Assembly: GCA_020830965.2 (NCBI GenBank)
Contig: JACCFC020000009.1
Span: forward strand, 62,001 to 126,000
Reading direction: 5' to 3'
Source: Neisseriaceae bacterium TC5R-5
GTDB taxonomy: Bacteria > Pseudomonadota > Gammaproteobacteria > Burkholderiales > Chromobacteriaceae
DNA: 64,000 nt
Of the stretch, positions 55,347-64,000 are shown piece by piece. Numbering within the stretch: the stretch's first letter is position 1; the number at the start of each line of letters is the position of its first letter. Below the pieces are notes generated by a model. It was not told the DNA's origin. It did no database searches and saw nothing but the letters and a program-made list of their open reading frames with translations. Position numbers and translations under genes: made by a program.

Positions 55347-56096
55347 TTACACTCCTGGGCGCACCTGCCAGTTCACACTATTGGGCCCGGATGGCTGCCC
55401 CAGCATCAAGAGCAAGGGTTTCAAAGCGTCGTACTGCTCCGGTGTGCTGCTGGCAGTCCCAGCCAGCTTCAATTCTGCCCCCGGCTGCCACTGTCCCTGC
55501 CCAGTTAATTGCAAAGGCCCGTCCAAAGTAGCTAGCTGAAAATTCAAACCCGGCCCGCTACCATTGATATGCAATTGATAGCTGCCAAACGGCTGCTGTG
55601 TCGTCATCGGCGAACTGGCCCCCAACCAGCTAAGCTGCATCCCACCACTCAGCTGACCTTGCCGACGACTGAACTGCGCAACGTTCAGATGCAAATCACC
55701 CCCCAAGCGTGCCGCCTGCCAGGTTTTGGACAAGTTAGCCAACGCTGCCACCGGCAAGGTCAGTGACAAGCCGGAAAGCTGTAGCTGATTCCAACCTAAT
55801 TCCAGCAAACCCTTCTGCCCATCGCTCTCTAGCTGCCAACGCAAACGCCCTGCCAACACTGCCTTGGGCTGAAACTGCCAGCCTATACGGCTCATTGTCA
55901 ACACCTGCCCTTGCTCACCCACATACACCAGTTGAGTGTTGCCAGACCATACTGTTCCTTGCGACCCACTAAACTGCCAACGCTCAGCTGTCGCCTGACG
56001 CAAAGGCAACGAGAGTAGATTGGCCGGCAAAGCCAGCACCAGCCCCCCCATAAACAACAAACTGCACAATAGTCCCAGCGCAATCTTGCGTCCCAT
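55347..56096 (-). CDS. gspN: Type II secretion protein GspN
   Basis: A 249-residue bitopic inner-membrane protein. One N-terminal membrane segment (LGLLCSLLFMGGLVLALP) is followed by a periplasmic beta-rich domain with GTVWSGNTQLVYVG, typical of GspN. Its ATG shares a base with the gspM stop (TGATG). GspN is a non-essential part of some systems. Last gene of the gspG-N operon. Confidence 0.82.
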   Translation of the reverse strand: MGRKIALGLLCSLLFMGGLVLALPANLLSLPLRQATAERWQFSGSQGTVWSGNTQLVYVGEQGQVLTMSRIGWQFQPKAVLAGRLRWQLESDGQKGLLELGWNQLQLSGLSLTLPVAALANLSKTWQAARLGGDLHLNVAQFSRRQGQLSGGMQLSWLGASSPMTTQQPFGSYQLHINGSGPGLNFQLATLDGPLQLTGQGQWQPGAELKLAGTASSTPEQYDALKPLLLMLGQPSGPNSVNWQVRPGV

Positions 56097-56602
56097 CAAA
56101 TGGCCCCCGCGTGTACCAATACTGCCTTGATATTCACCTGACCCGGCTGCGGCTGTGCTTCTGCCTGTAAGCTGAGCACCTGTATCTGATGCCGCTCCGC
56201 CAACAGCCCTGTCAGTTTGCTCCAGGCATTAAAATTCACCACCCCCTGTAGCTGCACCCCTGAGCTACCCTCCGGCGTCAACTGCCAGCCGGTCTGTGGC
56301 AAGCCCTGGTTTTGCGCCAATTGCTGAATCACAGTAATCAGTTCCTTCGCAGGCAGAGCTGTCTGCACGGGTTGTCGTTTCAGCTTCTCTGCCTCCTGCG
56401 CCAGGCTCTGGATATAGCGCCGCTCGGCCTGCAGCTTGCTCACCGCCAGGCGATTACGCTCCAGCGAGCTTGTAGCCGGCTCCCATATTCCGCCATACAG
56501 TACCCCCACTCCCAATACCAGCGCCATCAGCCATAACAGCACACGCTCACGAGTGCTGCGCTGTGCCCAATAGGTCATCCATCGTTGTCGATACTGTTGC
56601 AT
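56096..56602 (-). CDS. gspM: Type II secretion protein GspM
   Basis: A 168-residue inner-membrane protein. A short cytoplasmic start (WAQRSTRERVLLW) and one membrane segment (LLWLMALVLGVGVLYGGIW) lead to a periplasmic ferredoxin-like domain. It stabilises GspL in the inner-membrane platform. It follows gspL by two bases. Confidence 0.85.
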   Translation of the reverse strand: MQQYRQRWMTYWAQRSTRERVLLWLMALVLGVGVLYGGIWEPATSSLERNRLAVSKLQAERRYIQSLAQEAEKLKRQPVQTALPAKELITVIQQLAQNQGLPQTGWQLTPEGSSGVQLQGVVNFNAWSKLTGLLAERHQIQVLSLQAEAQPQPGQVNIKAVLVHAGAI

Positions 56603-56604
56603 GC

Positions 56605-57795
56605 TTAGGGCTCCTGCACCAAGGTCAAGGTTTTTACCCCCGGCTGAGAGGTAGCCACCTCCAGCCGAATCTGTCGATTAGCCAACTGACTGCGCCAACG
56701 CTGCACGAGCTCGGCAGGCAGTTCACCCACCTTCAGTTGCAGGCGACCGCCCTCATACTGCAGGCTCTGTACCTGCAAATCCCGTCCACTGACTGCCGCC
56801 AACGCCCCCATCAAGGTCAACACATTATCGCGAGCAGGTAAGCCATGCCTCAGTCGCAGCTTATCCACCGCGCGAGTCATCGCCAAAGCACTAGAGCCCG
56901 GCACCGCCTGCGCGCCTATCCAGGGCTTGGCCAACTCGCGGATGTCTGCGCTCAAGCTATGCTTCTGCCAGGCAAACCAGCCCGCCTGCCCTAGGGTCAA
57001 CAACAATTGTGCCAATAACACAGTCAACACAATCACGCCGGTTTTACGTACCGTGGGTGCCCAGGCACGCCAGCGCCGATTGGCTGCCAGATCGCCATTG
57101 GCAAAATTAATGTGACCACTAGAACGGGCCTGCCGCCAGTCATGAGCAGCCTGCTGCTGCACCTCGCCCTGCCAACTCGGCAAACAATGACTAAACTGCG
57201 CCGCCACGTCCGCCCCGCAAACAATTAAGGTACTGGGCGCCCCTTCCTGCGCTAAGCGCGCCAGCAAGGCCTGCTCAGTTCCTTCCCCCGCCGCAGGCAA
57301 GTACACGGCCCGGGCCGCCGACAAACGCAATAGCCAAGCCTGCGCCTGCCGTGCCACACTCCAGCCCTGCTTGGGCGGCAGCGGCAACAGGCACTCTTCC
57401 GGGGTAATACGATCACATAAACGCCCCAAACTCTTCAGCATAGCGACGGCACGCTTGAGCCCAAACGCCTCGGTTAACGCCACTGCCCGACTGCCATCTG
57501 CCAATATCTCGCCCAAGACGTAGACATTCTGGGCGGGCTCATTCAGCAAACCCTCCTCCAGCGCAAAACCGATTACCGCCTCACTGGCTTGCTTGACCGC
57601 AGCGGGTAAGGTCAGCTGTGTAAACAGTGTTCGCCCAGCAGGTAGAATCAACTCGCAATGATCTGCCTTCGGCCAGCTGGAGGGTGCACTATCCCCTTGC
57701 GCACTCAACTCACCTCGTGCGCCCAACAAAGCCCAAGGCAAGCCCGGCTCACTATCGGGCCAGCCCGGTCGTAGATACAGTCGTAGTATTGTCAT
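56605..57795 (-). CDS. gspL: Type II secretion protein GspL
   Basis: A 396-residue platform protein. The cytoplasmic actin-like domain (about 1-240; LPAAVKQASEAVIGFALEEGLL) recruits the GspE ATPase. One membrane segment (TGVIVLTVLLAQLLLTLGQAGWFAW) and a periplasmic ferredoxin-like domain follow. The ATG at 57795 has AGGAGG ahead and lies inside the end of gspK (44-base overlap), so coupling is likely. Confidence 0.88.
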   Translation of the reverse strand: MTILRLYLRPGWPDSEPGLPWALLGARGELSAQGDSAPSSWPKADHCELILPAGRTLFTQLTLPAAVKQASEAVIGFALEEGLLNEPAQNVYVLGEILADGSRAVALTEAFGLKRAVAMLKSLGRLCDRITPEECLLPLPPKQGWSVARQAQAWLLRLSAARAVYLPAAGEGTEQALLARLAQEGAPSTLIVCGADVAAQFSHCLPSWQGEVQQQAAHDWRQARSSGHINFANGDLAANRRWRAWAPTVRKTGVIVLTVLLAQLLLTLGQAGWFAWQKHSLSADIRELAKPWIGAQAVPGSSALAMTRAVDKLRLRHGLPARDNVLTLMGALAAVSGRDLQVQSLQYEGGRLQLKVGELPAELVQRWRSQLANRQIRLEVATSQPGVKTLTLVQEP

Positions 57796-58723
57796 TGCCC
57801 CCTCCTGCAAAAGCCGCTGCCAGCAGCGGGTCGATGTCGCCGTCTTGTCGCCATAACATTTTCACCACGTTCATCTGGCTATAAATCAGCGCGCGCATTT
57901 CCAGCCGCACACGCGCCAAACTTGCCGAACTCGTCAATAAAAAGTAATTGGATGTGGTAGCAAGGTCGATATCGGCCACGATGCCTGGTGCCGGTGCCCG
58001 CATCTTGAAATCAGCCACATCCTTGTAATAATTGGTCTTGCGCTGCTGCATCAGCACCAGCAAATTACCATCACCCACTCCCGGCAACAGTGTTTTCAAA
58101 ATAGCTTGCGTTGCTGTATTGGCATTGATCTGCGTCACTCCTGCTGGTAGTGCCGTCACATGCGGCAATAATTTGGCCAATACCTCCGGCGTATAATCTG
58201 GCACCCAGCGCAGCATCTCCACCCGCACCAGCACTTTACCCGGCGACGCTGCTGGCTGAGTCTGCTGCTTATCTTCATCCTCACGCGCACCCAGGTATTT
58301 CAATAAGGGATCAGACAAACGGTTAGGCAAACCCAGCGTTGCCAGCAGACTCTTGTAAAACACCAGTTGGCGAGTATTGATCTGCCCGTTCTGCACCAGT
58401 GAATTCACATTGAAACGCCCCTGCAGATCACTCAAGCGCCCACTCACCGTTACCCCTTCGGCCTCAATTGCCGGCAAGGGCTGCGCCCACAACTGTGACA
58501 ACGCCACCACGCCATTACCGGCCGGGCCATTATTAAAACGCAAAATTTCCATCGCCCAGCCCAGACCACCATCGGCTACCAAGCGCAACTGGGCACGATT
58601 ATGATCATTATCCAGTTGATGCCACCACAAACCCTGCTGCCACAATACTAAGGCCGCTGCTGTGGTCGCCAGCGCCACAATCAGCAAAGCCATGATCACT
58701 GCCATCCCTGCCTGTTTCTTCAT
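57752..58723 (-). CDS. gspK: Type II secretion minor pseudopilin GspK
   Basis: A 323-residue minor pseudopilin, the largest of the set. Prepilin cleavage is after Gly in KKQAGMAVIMALLIVALAT. The large alpha domain inserted in the pilin fold is typical, and INANTATQAILKTLLPG is the helix-hairpin part. It caps the pseudopilus with GspI and GspJ. Its ATG overlaps the gspJ stop by four bases. Confidence 0.9.
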   Translation of the reverse strand: MKKQAGMAVIMALLIVALATTAAALVLWQQGLWWHQLDNDHNRAQLRLVADGGLGWAMEILRFNNGPAGNGVVALSQLWAQPLPAIEAEGVTVSGRLSDLQGRFNVNSLVQNGQINTRQLVFYKSLLATLGLPNRLSDPLLKYLGAREDEDKQQTQPAASPGKVLVRVEMLRWVPDYTPEVLAKLLPHVTALPAGVTQINANTATQAILKTLLPGVGDGNLLVLMQQRKTNYYKDVADFKMRAPAPGIVADIDLATTSNYFLLTSSASLARVRLEMRALIYSQMNVVKMLWRQDGDIDPLLAAAFAGGGNDNTTTVSTTGLAR

Positions 58724-59304
58724 GGCAATACCCATACCCGGCGCGCCAGCTCATTGCCTGGCAAATGCACTCGCATTTCCAGCGCCCTAGCGCGTTGGCC
58801 GGCACCATCTGCTTGAGCCGGAGGCCAGGTTTCCGACCAGCGTTCGCCACCCAACCACACCCGCCATTGCACCCGCACCACATTCGACAACAAGGGATAA
58901 GCCACCGGCTTGGCCGTGGCGCCCACCTCAGCCGCCGACCATGTCAAACCTTGCGCTGATTGCTGATAACGGATTTCTTCCTCACCGCTGGCATAGCTAG
59001 CCGACACATTACGCAGAATCAACAGCTGCCCCTGGGCCATGTTTTGCAAACTCAAACCACTCGCTCCCAAACCCCAGCCACCAGCAATTTCCCCCGAATT
59101 AGGCTGTGGCGTTTGCGCACTTAAATCTCCCTCTAGTCGGCGAAATGCGCGAGCCACATCCACCCACTGCTGGCTGGTTTGCATCAGGCGCTCACGCGCC
59201 AGCAATAACGCGCCAAATGCGCGATAGCCCAGCACTGACAAAATGGCCAGCAAGGTCATCGCCACTAATAGCTCAATCAGGGTAAAGCCACGCACCGCTC
59301 TCAC
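58720..59304 (-). CDS. gspJ: Type II secretion minor pseudopilin GspJ
   Basis: A 194-residue minor pseudopilin with the cleavage motif RAVRGFTLIELLVAMTLLAILS (Glu5 of the mature form). The GTG start overlaps the gspI stop by four bases. It forms the pseudopilus tip complex with GspI and GspK. Confidence 0.9.
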   Translation of the reverse strand: MRAVRGFTLIELLVAMTLLAILSVLGYRAFGALLLARERLMQTSQQWVDVARAFRRLEGDLSAQTPQPNSGEIAGGWGLGASGLSLQNMAQGQLLILRNVSASYASGEEEIRYQQSAQGLTWSAAEVGATAKPVAYPLLSNVVRVQWRVWLGGERWSETWPPAQADGAGQRARALEMRVHLPGNELARRVWVLP

Positions 59305-59684
59305 TGCGCACCGCCGGCATTGTTACGCAAATAAGCCGTCATCTCCGCCAGCACATAGCCGGGCTGCTCAGCCGCCAATACCTTAATCACCACCTTGCGG
59401 AAGTTAGCGTTCGGCGTTTGACTGGTTACCCGCTGCCACTTCCACACCTCGCCCTCATCCTTGCTCTCGCCGGTGGTGGCACCCAATTCCGGCCACTCCT
59501 GACGCGCCTGCATCATCGCAATGATGTTCTGCGCCTCCCAGCCGGCCTGCATACGCCGCTTCATTGCGCTACTGTTATCCGCAGCCAGACCCGTTGCACG
59601 CAATAAGGCCCCCAGCGCCACAGCAATAATCGCCAGCGCAACCAGCACCTCGACTAGCGTAAAACCTTGCTCACGCGCCATCAT
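59301..59684 (-). CDS. gspI: Type II secretion minor pseudopilin GspI
   Basis: A 127-residue minor pseudopilin with REQGFTLVEVLVALAIIAVALGALL. It nucleates the tip complex. The ATG overlaps the gspH stop by four bases. Confidence 0.9.
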   Translation of the reverse strand: MMAREQGFTLVEVLVALAIIAVALGALLRATGLAADNSSAMKRRMQAGWEAQNIIAMMQARQEWPELGATTGESKDEGEVWKWQRVTSQTPNANFRKVVIKVLAAEQPGYVLAEMTAYLRNNAGGAQ

Positions 59685-60154
59685 TCATTTACCTCGGCTC
59701 GTCCCAGCGGCGACAAGGTCACCGTGACGCGACGCTGCTCGGTTTGCAGCGTCAAACTCAATACACTGGCGCGCCCATCCTGCCAAAGCAACACTGGCGT
59801 ATTCATATTTGTTGGCTCGCCCCCCAGCAGTAAAGCACCACTCTGAATCCCCTCGGGCCAACGGCGATCTGCCAGCAACTCATCAGCAAGCGGCTCCCAA
59901 TCGCCACTTGGCAAACGTCGCCGCAACGCATAACCCTGCGCTCCCCATTGCAAAGCTAGTGGATCGCCCATCTCCGCGGCATCTACCGCCTGTTCCAGCA
60001 CACGTGCTAAACGATAAGCCTCATCATTGAGCAGGCGATGGGTATCCGGGCGCAGGCTTAAGGTGACCGTCGTCGCCAGCACACCGATAATCAGCATCAC
60101 CACCATCACCTCAATCAGGGTGAAACCTCGCACGGCGGAACGAAAACGGAACAT
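59681..60154 (-). CDS. gspH: Type II secretion minor pseudopilin GspH
   Basis: A 157-residue minor pseudopilin with the prepilin motif AVRGFTLIEVMVVMLIIGVLATTVTLSL. The rest is a beta-rich pilin domain (RVTVTLSPLG near the end). It follows gspG by 11 bases. Confidence 0.88.
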   Translation of the reverse strand: MFRFRSAVRGFTLIEVMVVMLIIGVLATTVTLSLRPDTHRLLNDEAYRLARVLEQAVDAAEMGDPLALQWGAQGYALRRRLPSGDWEPLADELLADRRWPEGIQSGALLLGGEPTNMNTPVLLWQDGRASVLSLTLQTEQRRVTVTLSPLGRAEVNE

Positions 60155-60165
60155 GGCAGCAGCGC

Positions 60166-60606
60166 TTATTGGTTATTCCAGTTGCCGATATCCGCATTTA
60201 CCCCTTCACCGCCGGGTTCTCCATCTGCCCCTAGGCTCCAGATATCCATCTCACCGTGCGTGCCGGGATTGGCATATTGATAAGGATTACCCCAAGGATC
60301 GTTCGGCAAACGCTCCAGATAACCACCGGGCTTCCAGTTCTTCGGCTCCGGTGTGGCGGTCGGTTTCTCGATTAGTGCTTTCAAACCCTGCTCAGTCGTC
60401 GGATAACGGCTATTGTCCAGGCGGTATAACTTCAGCGCCTGAGCAACGGAATTAATATCCTGCTTGGCCGCGACCACTCGCGCCTCATCCGGACGGCTCA
60501 TGATCTTAGGGACGATCAGAGTGGCCAGTACGGCCAGAATGACAATGACCACCATGATTTCAATCAGGGTAAAGCCTTTTTGTAACGATTTTGATAGCGT
60601 AGACAT
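60166..60606 (-). CDS. gspG: Type II secretion major pseudopilin GspG
   Basis: A 146-residue major pseudopilin. The prepilin site is [25 protein letters not shown], followed by [29 protein letters not shown] and the calcium-loop region [21 protein letters not shown]. It forms the helical piston of the secretion system. It opens the gspGHIJKLMN operon; gspC, D, E and F are not in the window. Confidence 0.95.
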   Translation of the reverse strand: MSTLSKSLQKGFTLIEIMVVIVILAVLATLIVPKIMSRPDEARVVAAKQDINSVAQALKLYRLDNSRYPTTEQGLKALIEKPTATPEPKNWKPGGYLERLPNDPWGNPYQYANPGTHGEMDIWSLGADGEPGGEGVNADIGNWNNQ

Positions 60607-61050
60607 AGTAATTTCCTACTTTTTAATCATTGAGGGAACGATTATAGGGTTTTGTTGTGTCAATTACTCGTCACTGAATACACAGCACAATCAGCAATAA
60701 GCCAAGCAATAGTTACAGCAGCGCTAGCCAAGGCGCGCAGATGCAGACAGCACAAGCGGTACGTCAAGGAGGTGCAACGCGGAATCAGGGAGTTTTGTTA
60801 ATGGTGCTAAGCAGAGGTGAGGAGTACTGGACATAGCAACGACCTATGAATGATCTAAATGGTGAGCACGCTTTTATCACATAGTGTTAATTTTGAGCAA
60901 TGCTTGCCGTTGATTGGCATTTTACGAGGCGGTTTTTAGCCACTATCAGCAGTGGAACAATGACGGGCTCAGGCGGCTGCCAGATGGCTGGAAAGTAGCA
61001 AGGACGGGCACGCTATGTATGTGCCGATGCGGGATGCCATAGTGTTGTGC
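60607..61050. other. Gene-free stretch upstream of gspG
   Basis: About 440 bases with no gene. The right part of the gspG promoter must be here. It contains repeat copy 5 (60724-60812). The rest, to the tRNA-Glu, has no feature I can name. Confidence 0.5.
60724..60812 (+). repeat. Dispersed inverted-repeat element, copy 5, left-truncated
   Basis: It keeps GCCAAGGCGCGCAGATGCAG, GGTACGTCAAGGAGGTGCAA, CGCGGAATCAGGG and a degenerate right end TTTTGTTAATGGTGCTAAG, in the order of copy 2. The left terminal repeat is lost. Confidence 0.65.
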
Positions 61051-61126
61051 TGGCGTCCCCACGGGGATTCGAACCCCGGTTGCCGCCGTGAAAGGGCAGT
61101 GTCCTAGGCCTCTAGACGATAGGGAC
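61051..61126 (-). tRNA. tRNA-Glu, anticodon UUC
   Basis: The reverse complement begins GTCCCTATCGTCTAGAGGCC and ends GGGACGCCA with an encoded CCA. The anticodon loop CTTTCAC reads UUC. It closely matches bacterial tRNA-Glu. It follows tRNA-Ala by 12 bases in the same direction. Confidence 0.96.
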
Positions 61127-61138
61127 GTTTTTTAAATA

Positions 61139-61214
<76 letters not shown>

Positions 61215-61401
61215 ACAACAGACCTGCCAAGAACTTGGCAGGAGGCGAACTATACCTAGGATTTCGCCCTGCCGCAAGTCACTCGACCCAAGCAGCGCGA
61301 TCAATACCAAGCTTAACAAAATACAAAAACCAAATCTGCAGCCGTCATAGTAGGATATCGATATATCATGAAAAAAATCACGACAACTGCCAGAGGTGCA
61401 T

Positions 61402-62142
61402 ATGAAAATCGCTACCATCCGCGAGCAGGCTTTTGCCATGCCCTTCACCAATCCTGCCTTTCCTTGTGGGCCTTATCGTTTTGTTAATCGCGAATTTTTT
61501 ATCATCAGCTATCGCACCGACCCCGACAAACTGCGTGCGATTGTTCCTGAGCCGCTGGAAATCAGCGCGCCAATTGTCAATTTTGAATTTATTCGTATGC
61601 CCGACTCAACCGGGTTTGGTGATTACACCGAAAGCGGGCAAGTGATTCCGGTCACCCTCAATGGCGTAGCCGGTGCTTATACCCACGCAATGTATCTGAA
61701 TGACCACCCACCGATTGCCGGAGGGCGCGAGCTGTGGGGCTTCCCGAAGAAACTGGCTTATCCAAAGCTGCAAGTCTATACCGACACGCTGGTCGGCGAA
61801 CTGGACTATGGCCCCATCCGCATTGCTACCGCCAGCATGGGGTATAAACACAAAACGCTGGATAGCGCCGATGCACAGCGTTCTCTAAGCGATACCCCCA
61901 ACTTTCTGTTGAAAATTATTCCCCACGTCGATGGTAGTGCGCGCATCTGCGAGCTGGTTCGCTATTACTTGCAGGATGTCAAAGTTCATGGCGCCTGGAG
62001 CGGCCCTGCTGCCTTAGCACTATTCCCCCATGCCTTGGCACCCGTTGCCGAACTGCCGGTATTAGAAGTGCTGAGCGCACGACATATCGTGGCGGATTTA
62101 ACCTTAGGTTTAGGTGAAGTTGTTTTCGATTACCTCAAATAG
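61402..62142 (+). CDS. adc: Acetoacetate decarboxylase
   Basis: A 246-residue enzyme of the acetoacetate decarboxylase family, which makes acetone and CO2 through a Schiff base. The catalytic lysine is the first of the pair in [15 protein letters not shown] (Lys116). [23 protein letters not shown] carries the conserved acidic residues. The ATG at 61402 has AGAGG five bases ahead. It lies just before 3-hydroxybutyrate dehydrogenase, so it probably removes acetoacetate from PHB breakdown. Confidence 0.92.
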   Translation: MKIATIREQAFAMPFTNPAFPCGPYRFVNREFFIISYRTDPDKLRAIVPEPLEISAPIVNFEFIRMPDSTGFGDYTESGQVIPVTLNGVAGAYTHAMYLNDHPPIAGGRELWGFPKKLAYPKLQVYTDTLVGELDYGPIRIATASMGYKHKTLDSADAQRSLSDTPNFLLKIIPHVDGSARICELVRYYLQDVKVHGAWSGPAALALFPHALAPVAELPVLEVLSARHIVADLTLGLGEVVFDYLK

Positions 62143-62167
62143 AACGGTTTACCACGGAGGAAACACA

Positions 62168-62950
62168 ATGCAATTAAATGGAAAAGTCGCCCTTATTACC
62201 GGTGCAGCTAGCGGAATTGGTAAAGCGATTGCCGAAACCTATGCCAAGGCAGGTGCCGCTGTGGCCATTGCCGATATCAACCTTGCTGCAGCGCAAGCAA
62301 GCGCAGACGAAATCAAGGCTAATGGCGGCAAAGCCATTGGAGTGGCCATGGACGTCACCAATGAAGAAGCGGTCAATGCCGGTACTAAAGCAGTGGTAGA
62401 GGCTTTTGGTCAATTGGACATCCTGATTTCCAATGCTGGCATTCAGATTGTCAGCCCACTTGTCGATTACAAGTTTTCTGACTGGAAAAAAATGCAAGCC
62501 ATACACGTCGATGGCGCCTTTCTCACCACCAAGGCTGCCCTGCCTTATATGTATCAAGATAACCGTGGCGGCACCGTCATTTATATGGGCTCGGTACACT
62601 CCCACGAAGCCTCCAAGCTCAAATCCGCGTATGTCGCCGCCAAACACGCACTGCTGGGACTATGCCGGGTACTCGCCAAAGAAGGGGGCGAACACAATGT
62701 ACGCACCCACGTTATCTGCCCAGGCTTTGTACGCACCCCACTGGTAGAAAAACAAATACCGGAACAAGCCAAAGAACTGGGCATTAGCGAAGAGCAGGTC
62801 ATTAAGAGTGTGATGCTGGGCAATACCGTAGATGGCACCTTCACCACGGTAGAGGATGTCGCACAAACCGCCCTGTTCTTGGCCGCCTTCCCTAGCAATG
62901 CCTTAACCGGTCAATCCATTGTTGTCAGCCACGGCTGGTACATGCAGTGA
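62168..62950 (+). CDS. 3-Hydroxybutyrate dehydrogenase
   Basis: A 260-residue short-chain dehydrogenase that interconverts D-3-hydroxybutyrate and acetoacetate with NAD. Cofactor loop [16 protein letters not shown] motif [11 protein letters not shown], and catalytic Ser142, Tyr155 and Lys159 ([22 protein letters not shown]). [31 protein letters not shown] is the substrate-loop text of bacterial BDHs. GGAGG lies ahead of the ATG. Middle gene of adc-bdh-patatin. Confidence 0.93.
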   Translation: MQLNGKVALITGAASGIGKAIAETYAKAGAAVAIADINLAAAQASADEIKANGGKAIGVAMDVTNEEAVNAGTKAVVEAFGQLDILISNAGIQIVSPLVDYKFSDWKKMQAIHVDGAFLTTKAALPYMYQDNRGGTVIYMGSVHSHEASKLKSAYVAAKHALLGLCRVLAKEGGEHNVRTHVICPGFVRTPLVEKQIPEQAKELGISEEQVIKSVMLGNTVDGTFTTVEDVAQTALFLAAFPSNALTGQSIVVSHGWYMQ

Positions 62951-62957
62951 GCGCCTT

Positions 62958-64000
62958 ATGACAGCAAAACTAAACCCGGCATGCCCGCACACGAGCGGCA
63001 TTTATCAAAGTCGCTCGCTACCCGAAGGGCACCGCTATCAGGTGCTCGCTTTGGTCTTACAAGGCGGCGGGGCACTAGGCTCTTATCAGCCAGGCGTCTA
63101 TCAGGGCCTGGCCGAGGCAGACCTGCACCCCAACTGGGTGGCAGGTATTTCCATCGGCGCGCTGAACGCTGCCATCATTGCCGGCAATCCACCCGAACGC
63201 CGGGTAGAGCAACTGCGAGCCTTTTGGGAAACCATCTGCCAGCCGCCCTTCCTACCTGCCAGCCCGTTCAGTAGCTTGGATGATAGCCATTGGCCAGGCA
63301 GCCTGATTAATATGGCTTCCGAATGGCAAGCTTGGCGGGCGATGACCGAGGGCCAGAATGGCTTCTTCACGCCGCGCTCGCCCTGGCACGCTTATGGCGC
63401 GCCCTCACCCGGCAATACCAGCTATTACGACACCGCTCCGTTAAAAAGAACGCTGGAGGCTTTTGCGGACTTTGATCGCATCAATGACAGCAGGGAAATG
63501 CGCGTCTCTGTTGGTGCTGTCAATGTTCGAACGGGTAACTTCATTTATTTCGACAACACCCATCAAAAGCTGCGTGCCGAGCACTTTATGGCCTCCGGCT
63601 CACTGCCGCCAGGCTTCCCTGCGGTGGAAATTGACGGTGAATTTTACTGGGATGGCGGCGTCGTCTCCAACACGCCGTTAAAGCAGATTTTGGCGAGCGA
63701 ACCCAGAAAACACAGCCTGGTCTTTCAGGTAGACCTATGGAGCGCACAAGGAACGCTCCCCACCAACCTAGCCGACGTGGTAACGCGTCAAAAAGACATT
63801 CAGTACTCCAGTCGTACCAGAATGATCACCGATGCCATGCAAGCTGAGCAGCGCTACCGGGCCCTATTGCAGCAACTGATGCAGTTAGTTCCGGCAGAAC
63901 AGCAGCAGCATGCCAGCTATCATCGGGCTCAGCAGATAGCTTGTGGTCGTCTTCTGAATATCATCCACCTGATTTATCAGGATAAAACCTATGATGGGGA
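62958..64000 (+). CDS. Patatin-like phospholipase (DUF3734 type), incomplete at the window end
   Basis: The frame stays open from the ATG at 62958 to the window end, 347 codons so far. LVLQGGGALGSYQPGVYQGL is the oxyanion-hole motif of patatins. The nucleophile is Ser66 in GISIGALNAA, and the dyad Asp232 is in YWDGGVVSNTP. The form with a long C-terminal part fits patatin proteins with DUF3734. It starts seven bases after the bdh stop. It could be a lipase or a PHB-granule hydrolase; the end lies beyond the window. Confidence 0.88.
   Translation, partial: MTAKLNPACPHTSGIYQSRSLPEGHRYQVLALVLQGGGALGSYQPGVYQGLAEADLHPNWVAGISIGALNAAIIAGNPPERRVEQLRAFWETICQPPFLPASPFSSLDDSHWPGSLINMASEWQAWRAMTEGQNGFFTPRSPWHAYGAPSPGNTSYYDTAPLKRTLEAFADFDRINDSREMRVSVGAVNVRTGNFIYFDNTHQKLRAEHFMASGSLPPGFPAVEIDGEFYWDGGVVSNTPLKQILASEPRKHSLVFQVDLWSAQGTLPTNLADVVTRQKDIQYSSRTRMITDAMQAEQRYRALLQQLMQLVPAEQQQHASYHRAQQIACGRLLNIIHLIYQDKTYDG

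Overview
The window looks like a chromosomal segment of a Gram-negative betaproteobacterium, most likely of the Neisseriales. The conserved block carA-carB-greA-DUF4149-yhbY-rlmE-ftsH-folP-glmM, the petABC cytochrome bc1 operon beside sspA-sspB, a type II secretion operon and genes linked to polyhydroxybutyrate (PHB) all fit that group. The genus cannot be fixed from the sequence alone.

Layout. (1) 0-6 kb: a leftward cluster of DUF3141, phosphotransacylase, acetate kinase and FabI, preceded by a gene-free stretch with two copies of a dispersed inverted-repeat element. (2) 6.4-23.5 kb: an unusually large malonate-use locus. It holds a full biotin-independent malonate decarboxylase set (mdcA,B,C,D,E,G,H), the malonate carrier madLM and the LysR regulator mdcR. 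Mixed among them are an amidase-signature hydrolase, an M20 metallohydrolase, two MHS-type MFS carriers, a divergent APC permease and a DUF817 membrane protein. (3) 23.5-29.7 kb: mpl, a selenocysteine tRNA, a MarR regulator and aminotransferase pair around a perfect operator-like palindrome, and cysDN. (4) 30-54.6 kb: mostly housekeeping genes (dsbA, a SPOR protein, comM, ubiK, glnK-amtB, sspBA, petABC, a Nif3-like gene, groESL with a CIRCE operator, a GT4 transferase, glmM, folP, ftsH, rlmE, yhbY, greA, carAB). (5) 54.8-61.2 kb: an exported 5-hydroxyisourate hydrolase, the gspG-N part of a type II secretion system, and tRNA-Ala and tRNA-Glu. (6) 61.4-64 kb: acetoacetate decarboxylase, 3-hydroxybutyrate dehydrogenase and a patatin that runs off the window.

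How the genes work together. The mdc proteins decarboxylate malonate bound to an acyl carrier protein and yield acetyl units. MadLM imports malonate. The two hydrolases, one of them fused almost without spacing into the mdc/mad operon, suggest that the cell also uses amide-linked malonate conjugates, which would be an undescribed extension of this pathway. The two ends of the window both carry genes linked to PHB or short-chain acyl metabolism. One short repeat family with GCCGCTAAC termini occurs at five intergenic places, mainly in the accessory parts.

Base composition is uneven. One sampled 60-base line in the phosphotransacylase gene has 39 G+C, and one in sspA has 22. No CRISPR array, integrase, complete insertion sequence or rRNA was seen.
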